DNA from: Macrococcoides bohemicum | GTDB lineage: Bacteria; Bacillota; Bacilli; Staphylococcales; Staphylococcaceae | Direction: 5' to 3' (one strand) | Assembly (NCBI RefSeq): GCF_042658685.1 | Contig: NZ_JBHSQY010000002.1 | DNA: 64,000 bases | Part shown: one piece after another, positions 43,413 through 52,198 of the stretch | Numbering within the stretch: position 1 is the first letter of the stretch | How the letters are laid out: every line of letters starts with the position of its first letter | Made by a program: the position numbers and the translations under genes | The notes under the pieces: model-generated | Databases searched by the model: none | Seen by the model: only the letters and a program-made list of their open reading frames with translations | Told to the model about the DNA's origin: nothing

Positions 43413-43510
43413 TATTAAATTTCGTTTCTCATTATAACATATTAAAGTTATAATAAAATCATTAAATCAATAAATCGTATTAATCACTAAATAATAAATG
43501 AGGCATTAAC

Positions 43511-44083
43511 ATGATACTAATGATTGATCACCACGATTCGTTTACATATAATATTGTGCATTACATAGAGCAGTTAGATGAAAAGGTCGTGACAAAGACA
43601 ATAGATGAAATCACTATAGAAGATATAAGAAAAATAAATCCATCGCATATTATTTTATCGCCAGGACCGGGTCATCCTAGAGATGCGAAATTGGCGCATG
43701 ACATTTTAGATAAATTTGGTGGAACAACACCGATACTTGGAGTCTGTTTAGGGTTTCAGGTTATTATGATGCATTATAATAATGTAATAAAGCAGTTAAG
43801 ACCGGTACATGGCCATCAGGTAGAGATCTTTCATGATGGTAATATGATTTTTAAAGACATTGCTTCACCTACAAAAGTAGCTAGATATCACTCGTTAGGA
43901 CAAAAGGGAGAAGTAGAATTACCGCTTAAAAAGACCGCCTGGACAGAAGATAACATTATTATGGGTATTCGTCATGAAGCGTTAGCGATTTACGGCATTC
44001 AGTTTCATCCGGAATCGATTCTTACAACTGATGGATTAAAGATGTTAGCATCATTCATTAAAGGAGATATATATGAAAGCTGA
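43511..44083 (+). CDS. pabA: aminodeoxychorismate synthase glutamine amidotransferase
   Basis: 190-residue class I GATase with nucleophile Cys in GVCLGFQVIM, oxyanion loop SPGPGHP and the His-Glu pair in GIQFHPESI. It supplies ammonia to PabB for 4-amino-4-deoxychorismate in folate synthesis; the family also includes anthranilate synthase II. The PabB partner downstream fixes the assignment. Overlaps pabB by 11 bases. Confidence 0.9.
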   Translation: MILMIDHHDSFTYNIVHYIEQLDEKVVTKTIDEITIEDIRKINPSHIILSPGPGHPRDAKLAHDILDKFGGTTPILGVCLGFQVIMMHYNNVIKQLRPVHGHQVEIFHDGNMIFKDIASPTKVARYHSLGQKGEVELPLKKTAWTEDNIIMGIRHEALAIYGIQFHPESILTTDGLKMLASFIKGDIYES

Positions 44084-45806
44084 AATTAACTTTAAATATA
44101 TTGCTGAATCAGATAGGAACTATCATTTTAAGTTCGAACAACCATTGAAGGTTGTTGATGTTAACGATGCAGATAAAGTTGGAGCAGCACTGCGTGAGGC
44201 GGAAACAAGTGGATATATTGTACTTGTAGTGATGAAATATGAAGCAAGTAGATTGTTCGATCCTTTGCTTAGCACAAAAGATAGCGACCAATTAATAAAA
44301 TTATATTATTTCAATCGTGAGAGTGTGATAAATAAGTCTTTCAATGAAGAAGCACCAAATATAACCCTTGATTTTCAATTTATGCAGGATAAAGCACATA
44401 TCATAAAACAGATTGAAGCCATTCAGCAGGAAATCAGACTAGGTAATACGTATCAGGTGAATTACACGACAAGATTGCAGGCCAAGAATAATGAACACAA
44501 TCTTTATAACGTATACGAAAAGCTCTCAAAGCAACATGGTGATTATACTGCATATATTGAAGATGACACACAAACAATCGTCAGTATATCTCCAGAACTT
44601 TTCTTTCAGTATGATTTCAGCACAAAAGAGGTTCTGACGAAACCGATGAAAGGTACTATGCCAACAGACAGCAACTCAGCAAAAGACATACAAAACTTTC
44701 AGTTTTTAAAAGGCTCCGTCAAAGATAGAGCTGAAAATGTAATGATTGTCGACTTATTACGCAATGATCTGAGTAAAATCGCGAAGAAAGGCAGTGTAAA
44801 GGTACCGTATCTCTTTACGATTGAGCGATTTATATCGGTCTACCAAATGACTTCAACGATTACTGCTACATTAGAAGACAAAAGTTTATATGATATCATG
44901 AAAGCATTGTTTCCGTGTGGCTCAATAACAGGAGCGCCGAAACAGTCTACGATGAACATTATCGATCGTCTTGAAGACACAGAACGTTCAGTATATTGTG
45001 GCACAATTGGTTTAATCGTGCCAAATGAAGTTGCAATCTTTAATGTACCGATTAGAACGCTTGAATATAACCATAATGAGGAAGTAGTGACTTATGGAGT
45101 TGGTGGAGGAATCACAATTGATTCGAATCCTGAACTTGAGTATGACGAAATGGTAGCTAAGTCTAAAATACTAGATTATATCCGTGATACAAAGGGAACT
45201 TTACCAAAAGATTTCCATATTATTGAAACGATGCGTGTTGAACGTGGAGAAATTAAAAGAAAAGCATATCATAGAGCGCGAATGATGAAAGCATTGAATC
45301 ATTTTAAGATTGATTATGAAGAAAATGAACTGGATAGTCTTTTTGATTCAACCTTTCATGATACAAAAGAAGTTGAACCTCTCATGTTGCGAATAACTGT
45401 TGATGTTGATGGTAATATTTCTAAGACAAATAAATCCATAGGATCAATTACTCCCAATGCAAAGTTATGTAAGATACAGTTTAATAAAAAAGAGTTCCAT
45501 CAAAATAAGACCTCAGAGCGCAGTCAATATACATCTGATGGCATAACATTATTTCATGATGGTACATATCTACTTGAGTTTAATATTGGAAATGCGGTTA
45601 TCGAAAGTGATGGGGTGTACTATACCCCAAAGCATGACTACATTCTGAATGGATGTATGAGAAGTGAGCTATTAGATCGTGGTGCAGTGAAGGAAGCGGG
45701 AATTGAAGTTGCAACTTTTATTGAAAAGTATCGTGCTGGAGAAGTTAAATTATATATGATTAATAGCTTAAGAGAATGGGTTCAGGTAGAATTACAATTA
45801 AATTAA
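44073..45806 (+). CDS. pabB: fused aminodeoxychorismate synthase I and lyase (PabB-PabC)
   Basis: 577 residues. Residues 1-375 are the chorismate-binding domain with the PabB-type lysine in KPMKGTMPTDS (TrpE has Ala there) and CGSITGAPK. Residues 385-577 are a class IV PLP aminotransferase-fold domain (IETMRVERGEIKRKAYHRARM; Lys near HQNKTSERSQY; NGCMRSELLDRG). One chain would make aminodeoxychorismate and release p-aminobenzoate. RBS AAAGGAGAT lies inside pabA. Confidence 0.88.
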   Translation: MKAEINFKYIAESDRNYHFKFEQPLKVVDVNDADKVGAALREAETSGYIVLVVMKYEASRLFDPLLSTKDSDQLIKLYYFNRESVINKSFNEEAPNITLDFQFMQDKAHIIKQIEAIQQEIRLGNTYQVNYTTRLQAKNNEHNLYNVYEKLSKQHGDYTAYIEDDTQTIVSISPELFFQYDFSTKEVLTKPMKGTMPTDSNSAKDIQNFQFLKGSVKDRAENVMIVDLLRNDLSKIAKKGSVKVPYLFTIERFISVYQMTSTITATLEDKSLYDIMKALFPCGSITGAPKQSTMNIIDRLEDTERSVYCGTIGLIVPNEVAIFNVPIRTLEYNHNEEVVTYGVGGGITIDSNPELEYDEMVAKSKILDYIRDTKGTLPKDFHIIETMRVERGEIKRKAYHRARMMKALNHFKIDYEENELDSLFDSTFHDTKEVEPLMLRITVDVDGNISKTNKSIGSITPNAKLCKIQFNKKEFHQNKTSERSQYTSDGITLFHDGTYLLEFNIGNAVIESDGVYYTPKHDYILNGCMRSELLDRGAVKEAGIEVATFIEKYRAGEVKLYMINSLREWVQVELQLN

Positions 45807-45888
45807 TATATTCCTGGTTTATTAATACACTCAAAAGCGTTATAATTAATGCTATTAAAGTGTAAAATCCGAAAAATAGGTGAAGCAA

Positions 45889-46110
45889 ATGATGAATTTC
45901 CTCATGATTTTATTTCTACTAGCAGGCTTATCGCTATTAGTCTATATAATGAATCGATATATCATCAAACTTTTTAAAGATGATAAGACGAATAATGCTT
46001 TGGTGATGTTATATGTGACGATGATCGCATCTATAATAATTGTTACGTTTATCGCTTTTTGTTTTAGAACCATATTGATTGATATTACCGATATATTCTA
46101 CCGATCATAA
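45889..46110 (+). CDS. small two-helix membrane protein, unknown
   Basis: 73 residues from ATG 45889 (TAGGTGA 5 bases upstream). Two membrane helices (about 3-22 and 38-62) joined by a short Lys/Asp-rich loop (KLFKDDKTNN). I recognise no family. It stands alone between pabB and the PxpC-like gene, and its stop codon lies in a terminator stem. Confidence 0.55.
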   Translation: MMNFLMILFLLAGLSLLVYIMNRYIIKLFKDDKTNNALVMLYVTMIASIIIVTFIAFCFRTILIDITDIFYRS

Positions 46111-46127
46111 GCGGTAGAATTTTTTTA
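46094..46127 (+). terminator. intrinsic terminator
   Basis: ATTCTACCG-ATCATAAG-CGGTAGAAT followed by TTTTTT; the 5' arm is the end of the coding region. Confidence 0.85.
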
Positions 46128-46191
46128 CGACTTTAGGCCGATGTAAAGGTTATATTAATATTGTAAAATAAATGGGAAGGGAAATATAACA

Positions 46192-47154
46192 ATGTCTATC
46201 ATATTTCAAACAGCAGGTATTTATACAACTTTTCAACAGTTAGAAACTAAAGAAAATGCTTCATTATCTTTAAATGGCCCATGTGATGCATTATCTCATA
46301 TATTAGGAAATGCTTTAGTTGGTAATCCAGTTAACACACCAACGATTGAAATGACTTTCCAGGCACCGACAATACAGTTTCGTGAACCGACGTTAATAGC
46401 TCTAATGGGAGCTGAGTTTTACGCTTATACTGATGAAAAACGTATCATGCCGATGAAAGTTCATCTTATGGAAAGAGGAGAAACGCTTTATTTTGGTCAA
46501 CCTAAAAAAGGTACGCGTGTTTATATGGCAATTGCTGGAGGTCTGCAAATCGATAGTTCACGTTTAAAAGCCACAGAAGATTACATCATTCAATCAGGTG
46601 CTCGTTTTGAATTAGCACGTAGTTACACACCATTTCAGAAAAAATTATTTGAAAATATAGTGAAACGAAAAGAAACGACTTGGGGCATTGACGCTTACTC
46701 ACTGGCACGTATTTATTATTCAGATGTTTTTCATCTGGAGTCAATAAGCGAGAATGAATTATCAGGTGAAACTAAAAAAGCATTACAGGAAGATATTTAT
46801 ATCGTAACGAATCGATTTGATAGAACCGGCTTTATTCTTGATGGGAATAGAATAACTTGTAAGGCATGCACATCAGACGTCCATATAAAACAAAGTGGTG
46901 CTTTACAACTCACACAGGACGGGGATCTTGTTGTCGTATTAAAGAGTATACATCAGGACAGTGATTTCTCGTATATCGGTAATATTGCACCGTATCATTT
47001 ACCAAAACTTTCACAAAAGAAACCAGGGTCGAAATTGTACTTTAAATGGGTTTCTAAAACAGAATTAGCGCGACAACAAAAGAGTTATGAAAACTGGCTA
47101 AAGACAGTACTCGCGCAAATTGAGTTTCTCCATCAACAGGAATTAAATGTATAG
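46192..47154 (+). CDS. biotin-dependent carboxyltransferase family protein (KipA/PxpC-like)
   Basis: 320 residues of the KipA/AHS2 family (SLNGPCDALSHILGNALVGN; LIALMGAEFYAY; RVYMAIAGGL; RFDRTGFILDG). In complete systems PxpC works with PxpB and PxpA as 5-oxoprolinase. Neither partner lies nearby, so this is an orphan in the window and its role is uncertain. RBS GGAAGGG before the ATG. Confidence 0.8.
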   Translation: MSIIFQTAGIYTTFQQLETKENASLSLNGPCDALSHILGNALVGNPVNTPTIEMTFQAPTIQFREPTLIALMGAEFYAYTDEKRIMPMKVHLMERGETLYFGQPKKGTRVYMAIAGGLQIDSSRLKATEDYIIQSGARFELARSYTPFQKKLFENIVKRKETTWGIDAYSLARIYYSDVFHLESISENELSGETKKALQEDIYIVTNRFDRTGFILDGNRITCKACTSDVHIKQSGALQLTQDGDLVVVLKSIHQDSDFSYIGNIAPYHLPKLSQKKPGSKLYFKWVSKTELARQQKSYENWLKTVLAQIEFLHQQELNV

Positions 47155-47374
47155 ACAAGTTTGTCATAATTCAGTCACTTTTTACACTAAAAAGATACTT
47201 ATGAAGTAAAAACACTTGAAATTTAGGTTGAAACGGTATAAATTAATATATTGTACACAGAAAATAACATTACGTTTATGTTACAATATATAATAAAGTG
47301 TAAATGTTACTAAGTAATGATTAATATTATAAATAGCATCACTATAGAAATGTTTGTTTAATGGAGGAATACGT

Positions 47375-49312
47375 ATGAAAGAAAAGAAAATATCGATATT
47401 TATGTTTTTTTTATTGACAGTACTCGCTGTTTCTATCAAAACATATTTTGCATACTATATTGATTTTTCACTAGGTGTTAAAGGACTTGTTCAAAATTTA
47501 ATATTACTAATGAACCCTTATAGTTTAGTAGCGTTAATTTTAAGTGTTTTTCTATTTTTTAAAGGTAGAAAATCTTATTGGTTTGTGTTTATTGGTGGTT
47601 TCTTACTGACATTTTTATTGTATGCTAATGTCGTTTACTTTAGATTTTTCTCAGATTTCATTACTTTCAGTACATTAAATCAAGTAAGTAACGTTGAATC
47701 AATGAGTGGGGCTTTGTGGAGTTCATTTGAATGGTATGATCTTGTATACTTTATTGATACTTTTGCCTTTCTGTTTATTTTATTGTTTAGAAAAGAGATG
47801 TTATCTACGAAATCGTTTAAAAAGAAATATGTGCCTGTGCTTATGGGGGTATCAATTTCTTTATTCTTTTTAAACTTAGCGTTTGCTGAAACTGACAGAC
47901 CAGAGTTATTAACAAGAACATTTGACCATAAATATTTAGTGAAATATTTAGGTCCATTTAATTTCACGGTCTATGACGGAGTAAAAACGATTCAGAATAA
48001 CCAGCAAAAAGCATTAGCAAGTTCTGATGACTTAGCTAAAGTACAATCTTTTACAAAGACAAAATATGCTGCACCAAATGGCGCAACATTCGGAATTGCA
48101 AAAGAGAAGAATGTGATTAAAATTCATCTAGAAAGTTTCCAGACATTCTTAATTAATTACAAAGTCAATGGTGAAGCAGTAACACCTTTCTTAAATTCTC
48201 TTGCTAGTGGTCAAAAAGATTTTATCTATTATGATAATTTCTTCCATCAAACTGGACAGGGTAAGACGAGTGACTCAGAATTGACAATGGATAACAGTAT
48301 ATACGGTTTACCTCAAGGTTCTGCATTTAGTTTAAAAGGTGATAACACTTATCAATCATTACCAGCAATCATGCATCAACAACAAGGTTATTCGTCTTCA
48401 GTGATGCATGGTGATTATAAAACGTTCTGGAACCGTGATCAAATCTATAAACACTTCGGTGTAGATAAGTTTTATGATGCATCGTATTATGATATGTCTG
48501 AGAAGAATTTAGAAAATCTTGGTCTTAAAGATAAAGAATTCTTTGATGAATCTATTCCATTCTTAAAAGAAGAAAAACAACCCTTTTATTCGCATTTAAT
48601 AACGTTAACGAATCATTATCCTTTCACTATTGATAAGACAGAAGCAACGATTGATTCACCGAATACAGGCAATCCAACAGTTGATGGATATGTTCAGACA
48701 GCACGTTATTTAGATGAAGCAGTAGAAGATTTTATTAATGACCTTAAAAAAGAAGGATTATATGAAGATTCTGTGATTATGATTTATGGTGACCATTACG
48801 GTATTTCAGAAAATCATAATAAAGCAATGGCAGAGTTGCTAGGTGAAGAAATCACACCATCGAAATTTATGGATTTACAACGCACAGGATTATTCTTAAA
48901 AGTTCCTGGCATTGAAGGTAAAGTTGACCATACGTATGCTGGTCAGGTAGATGTAGCTCCAACATTACTGCACTTACTAGGTATTGATTCAAAACCTTAT
49001 GTAATGTTTGGTACAGATTTAATGTCAAAAGACCATAAAGATACAGTAGTATTTAGAAATGGTGACTTTATCAGTCCGAAATATAAATCGATCAATGGTA
49101 TATTCTACGACAACAAGACTAATTTACCATTGATGAATGAAGCTCAAAAGAAAGAAGCAGTAGAAATGAAGCGAAGCGTTGAAAAAGAATTAGAAATGTC
49201 TGATTCATTATTAAATGGTGATGTATTACGTTTCTATAAAAATAAAGATTTCAAAAAAATCGATCCTACGAAATATGAGTACATCAATGGTACTAAAGGG
49301 AAAGAAAAATAA
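47375..49312 (+). CDS. ltaS: lipoteichoic acid synthase
   Basis: 645 residues from ATG 47375 (RBS GGAGGAAT). Five N-terminal membrane helices (1-200), then an extracellular sulfatase-fold domain with catalytic Thr298 in GQGKTSDSE, metal ligands in KIHLESFQ and YGDHYG. A signal-peptidase site ALA-SS at 213-217 mirrors the cleavage point of S. aureus LtaS, giving a released eLtaS. It polymerises glycerol phosphate from phosphatidylglycerol onto the glycolipid anchor. Confidence 0.96.
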   Translation: MKEKKISIFMFFLLTVLAVSIKTYFAYYIDFSLGVKGLVQNLILLMNPYSLVALILSVFLFFKGRKSYWFVFIGGFLLTFLLYANVVYFRFFSDFITFSTLNQVSNVESMSGALWSSFEWYDLVYFIDTFAFLFILLFRKEMLSTKSFKKKYVPVLMGVSISLFFLNLAFAETDRPELLTRTFDHKYLVKYLGPFNFTVYDGVKTIQNNQQKALASSDDLAKVQSFTKTKYAAPNGATFGIAKEKNVIKIHLESFQTFLINYKVNGEAVTPFLNSLASGQKDFIYYDNFFHQTGQGKTSDSELTMDNSIYGLPQGSAFSLKGDNTYQSLPAIMHQQQGYSSSVMHGDYKTFWNRDQIYKHFGVDKFYDASYYDMSEKNLENLGLKDKEFFDESIPFLKEEKQPFYSHLITLTNHYPFTIDKTEATIDSPNTGNPTVDGYVQTARYLDEAVEDFINDLKKEGLYEDSVIMIYGDHYGISENHNKAMAELLGEEITPSKFMDLQRTGLFLKVPGIEGKVDHTYAGQVDVAPTLLHLLGIDSKPYVMFGTDLMSKDHKDTVVFRNGDFISPKYKSINGIFYDNKTNLPLMNEAQKKEAVEMKRSVEKELEMSDSLLNGDVLRFYKNKDFKKIDPTKYEYINGTKGKEK

Positions 49313-49313
49313 A

Positions 49314-49357
49314 ATAGAAAAAGACGAGGAATATAATTTTCCTCGTCTTTTTCTATG
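49314..49357. terminator. bidirectional terminator, ltaS / ZIP
   Basis: Perfect 18-bp stem ATAGAAAAAGACGAGGAA / TTCCTCGTCTTTTTCTAT with a 7-base loop. Confidence 0.9.
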
Positions 49358-49363
49358 TAATGA

Positions 49364-50176
49364 TTATCCTAACGATACATCTAAAATCATCATGATTGTA
49401 AAACCTAACATTAAACCAAGCGTTGCAAGGTCTGTATTATCTCCAGATTGTGATTCGGGAATTAATTCCTCAACAACTACGAAAATCATCGCACCAGCTG
49501 CAAATGCTAATGCATAGGGCAACATCGGGGTGATTAATAACACAGCACCTGCTCCGATCATTGCAAAAATCGGTTCTACAATTGCAGATCCATGTCCCAT
49601 ATTAAAAGAAAACCATTTAGATCTACCATCACCATGAATCGGTAATGATAACGCACTCCCTTCAGGAATATTCTGAATACCAATCCCGATAGCAAGACCG
49701 AGTGCTGCAAGAAGCATCTGTTCATTACCTGAAACAACACCACCAAAGGCAACTCCAAGTGCAAGTCCTTCTGGTATATTGTGCATAGTTATTGCTAAGA
49801 ACAATAAGGTTGATTTCTTTAAATTCGTTTTCGGACCTTCATGCATATGGCTAGGCTGAGCTTTCAGATGGATATGTGGGATGATGACATCAAGTAGCCT
49901 GATAAACACACCACCTAGTAGAAATCCGATTGCTGCAGGAATCCAGGGAATCTGTCCATTTTCTTCACTGAATTCAATTGCAGGTGCTAACAGTGACCAA
50001 AATGATGCTGCGATCATAACACCTGCAGCAAAGCCTTGCATTGTGTTTAACACTTTCATATTTACAGATTTAAATAAAAATACAACTGCTGCACCAAGTC
50101 CAGTCATAGACCAGGTAAATAAACCGGCTATTCCGGCCTGAGCAACAGGGGATAATTGACTAAACCATTCGAACAT
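49364..50176 (-). CDS. ZIP family metal transporter
   Basis: 270 residues, eight membrane helices. The ZIP metal-site helices are visible as HNIPEGLALGVAFGG and IQNIPEGSALSLP, with His/Glu ligands, and a His-rich cytosolic loop (HIHLKAQPSHMHEGP). Imports zinc or another divalent cation (GufA/ZupT type). RBS AGGAGGT before the ATG. Confidence 0.88.
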   Translation of the reverse strand: MFEWFSQLSPVAQAGIAGLFTWSMTGLGAAVVFLFKSVNMKVLNTMQGFAAGVMIAASFWSLLAPAIEFSEENGQIPWIPAAIGFLLGGVFIRLLDVIIPHIHLKAQPSHMHEGPKTNLKKSTLLFLAITMHNIPEGLALGVAFGGVVSGNEQMLLAALGLAIGIGIQNIPEGSALSLPIHGDGRSKWFSFNMGHGSAIVEPIFAMIGAGAVLLITPMLPYALAFAAGAMIFVVVEELIPESQSGDNTDLATLGLMLGFTIMMILDVSLG

Positions 50177-50248
50177 GTGTACCTCCTATAGTAAAAAAGT
50201 GTATAATATAATACTGAAGTTTATAATATATTATTATATCATAAAAAA

Positions 50249-50283
50249 ACAACCCAGATTATCAAATTTGAATATCATGTTGT
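50249..50283. promoter_or_regulatory. imperfect palindrome between the ZIP and ABC-F genes
   Basis: ACAAC (50249-50253) and GTTGT (50279-50283) flank GATTATCAAATTTGAATATC, itself centred on the palindrome CAAATTTG. It lies in the short divergent promoter region, so may be an operator. No known consensus recognised. Confidence 0.25.
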
Positions 50284-50320
50284 GAGATATTGAAATGTAT
50301 TATATGTGAGGAGAGCGAAT

Positions 50321-52195
50321 ATGGAAGCATATAAAATAGAAAATTTAACTAAACAATACGGTCTTAAAACAGTATTTGATGATATATCATTAAGCATATC
50401 TATTGGTGATAAAATTGCACTTGTCGGTATTAATGGAACAGGAAAAAGTGCCCTTCTGAAATGTATTGCAGAAATAGAAGATCACCATGGCATAGTGACA
50501 CATCCGAAAGATTTTACGATTGAGTATGCTGCGCAACAACCATTATTAAATGAATCGCTTTCAATCGTGGATAACGTTATCGATGAAACACATCCGGTTA
50601 TACAGAAATTTAAAAAGTATGATGCACTGCTCAAGCAAATGGAAATAGAAGTGAATGATCAACTGATTGAACAGTTAAGTATTGTACAACAACAAATAGA
50701 ACAGCTTGATGGTTTCAGTTATCGTGCTGAAGCAGAATCAATCTTAACGAAACTCGGCATAAAGGATTTATCTCAGCCCATTACTTCACTTTCTGGTGGT
50801 CAGAAAAAACGAGTAGCACTTGCGAAGTCACTTTTAAAAGCGCCAGATTTATTACTGCTTGATGAACCTACAAACCATCTTGATTTCGAATCAATTCACT
50901 GGTTGATTACCTTTATTAAACAGTATAAAAAGTCTGTATTGGTTGTGACACATGATCGTTATTTCCTGAATGAAGTAACGAATCGTATCGTTGAACTTAG
51001 AAACGGAAAACTTAATTTGTATAAAGGTAATTACAACGATTACATCACACACAAAGCAGAATTAGAAATCATTGAAAGCAAACAGGAACAAAAAGAGAAA
51101 CAGCTATATAAACAAGAGCTGGACTGGATGCGAAAAGGTGCAAAAGCACGTACAACAAAACAACAGGCACGTATAGACCGTTTTGCAAATATTGAGGATA
51201 AAGTTAAACAGCATCAAACGAAAGAGACGATGGAAATTAATCTTGCACACAAACGATTAGGGAAACAAGTCTTTGAATTTGAAGATATCGGAATGGAGTT
51301 CGATGATAAAGTTTTATTTAAAGATTTTAGTACAATCGTTCAAACATCAGACCGTATCGGTATCGTCGGACAAAATGGTAGCGGCAAATCAACATTACTA
51401 AATATTATCGCAAACTTAATACCACCGACATATGGCTCGATGATTACAGGTCAAACAGTGCGAATTGGTTATTACAAACAAGAAGATATTAAGTTAAATC
51501 AAGATTTACGTGTCATAGATTTCCTTCGTGAAAAAGCAGAAGCTGCAACGACATCTTCTGGAGAGAAAATATCTGTTACCCAACTGCTTGAACGATTCTT
51601 ATTTCCTTCAAGTATGCATGGTACATATATTCACCGTTTAAGTGGTGGAGAACGTAAACGATTATATTTACTCAGTATACTGATTGAGGGTCCGAATGTT
51701 TTATTATTAGATGAACCTACAAATGACCTTGATACAGAGACATTAACGATTTTAGAGGATTATTTAGAAAGTTTTAGTGGAGCAGTCATTACTGTCAGTC
51801 ATGATCGTTACTTCTTAAATAAGGTTGTGGATACATATTGGTTTGTAAATCATCAGCATATCGATAAAGTACTTGGAGATTTTAACGATTATTTAAGTTA
51901 TAAACAAATAATAGATGAGCAGAAGAAACAGGAAGCGCTTGTTCAGGAAAAAGCAATGCCAGAACAAACTAAGCAATCAATGCGTGTATCATATAAAGAT
52001 AAGCGACGTTTTGAATTTCTATCTGAAGCGATTGAAACACTGGAAACTAAGTTAGAAGCTATCGATCAATCAATTGCAGCAGAGACGACAAATTATGATA
52101 AACTCAATGAATTAACGAACGAAAGACAAGCATTGGAAAATGAATATGAAACATATTATGAAGAATGGGATGAATTAAGTGAGCGAATGGAGTAA
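50321..52195 (+). CDS. ABC-F family ATPase (Uup/YfmR-like)
   Basis: 624 residues from ATG 50321 (GAGGAGAGC upstream). Two ATPase domains without membrane part: Walker A GINGTGKSA and GQNGSGKST, signatures LSGGQKKR and LSGGERKR, Walker B LLLLDEPTNHLD and VLLLDEPTNDLD. The linker is charged (KGAKARTTKQQARIDR). A C-terminal coiled coil (about 545-624) points to the Uup/YfmR subfamily, which resolves stalled ribosomes rather than giving drug resistance. recQ follows after 3 bases. Confidence 0.88.
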   Translation: MEAYKIENLTKQYGLKTVFDDISLSISIGDKIALVGINGTGKSALLKCIAEIEDHHGIVTHPKDFTIEYAAQQPLLNESLSIVDNVIDETHPVIQKFKKYDALLKQMEIEVNDQLIEQLSIVQQQIEQLDGFSYRAEAESILTKLGIKDLSQPITSLSGGQKKRVALAKSLLKAPDLLLLDEPTNHLDFESIHWLITFIKQYKKSVLVVTHDRYFLNEVTNRIVELRNGKLNLYKGNYNDYITHKAELEIIESKQEQKEKQLYKQELDWMRKGAKARTTKQQARIDRFANIEDKVKQHQTKETMEINLAHKRLGKQVFEFEDIGMEFDDKVLFKDFSTIVQTSDRIGIVGQNGSGKSTLLNIIANLIPPTYGSMITGQTVRIGYYKQEDIKLNQDLRVIDFLREKAEAATTSSGEKISVTQLLERFLFPSSMHGTYIHRLSGGERKRLYLLSILIEGPNVLLLDEPTNDLDTETLTILEDYLESFSGAVITVSHDRYFLNKVVDTYWFVNHQHIDKVLGDFNDYLSYKQIIDEQKKQEALVQEKAMPEQTKQSMRVSYKDKRRFEFLSEAIETLETKLEAIDQSIAAETTNYDKLNELTNERQALENEYETYYEEWDELSERME

Positions 52196-52198
52196 ATC

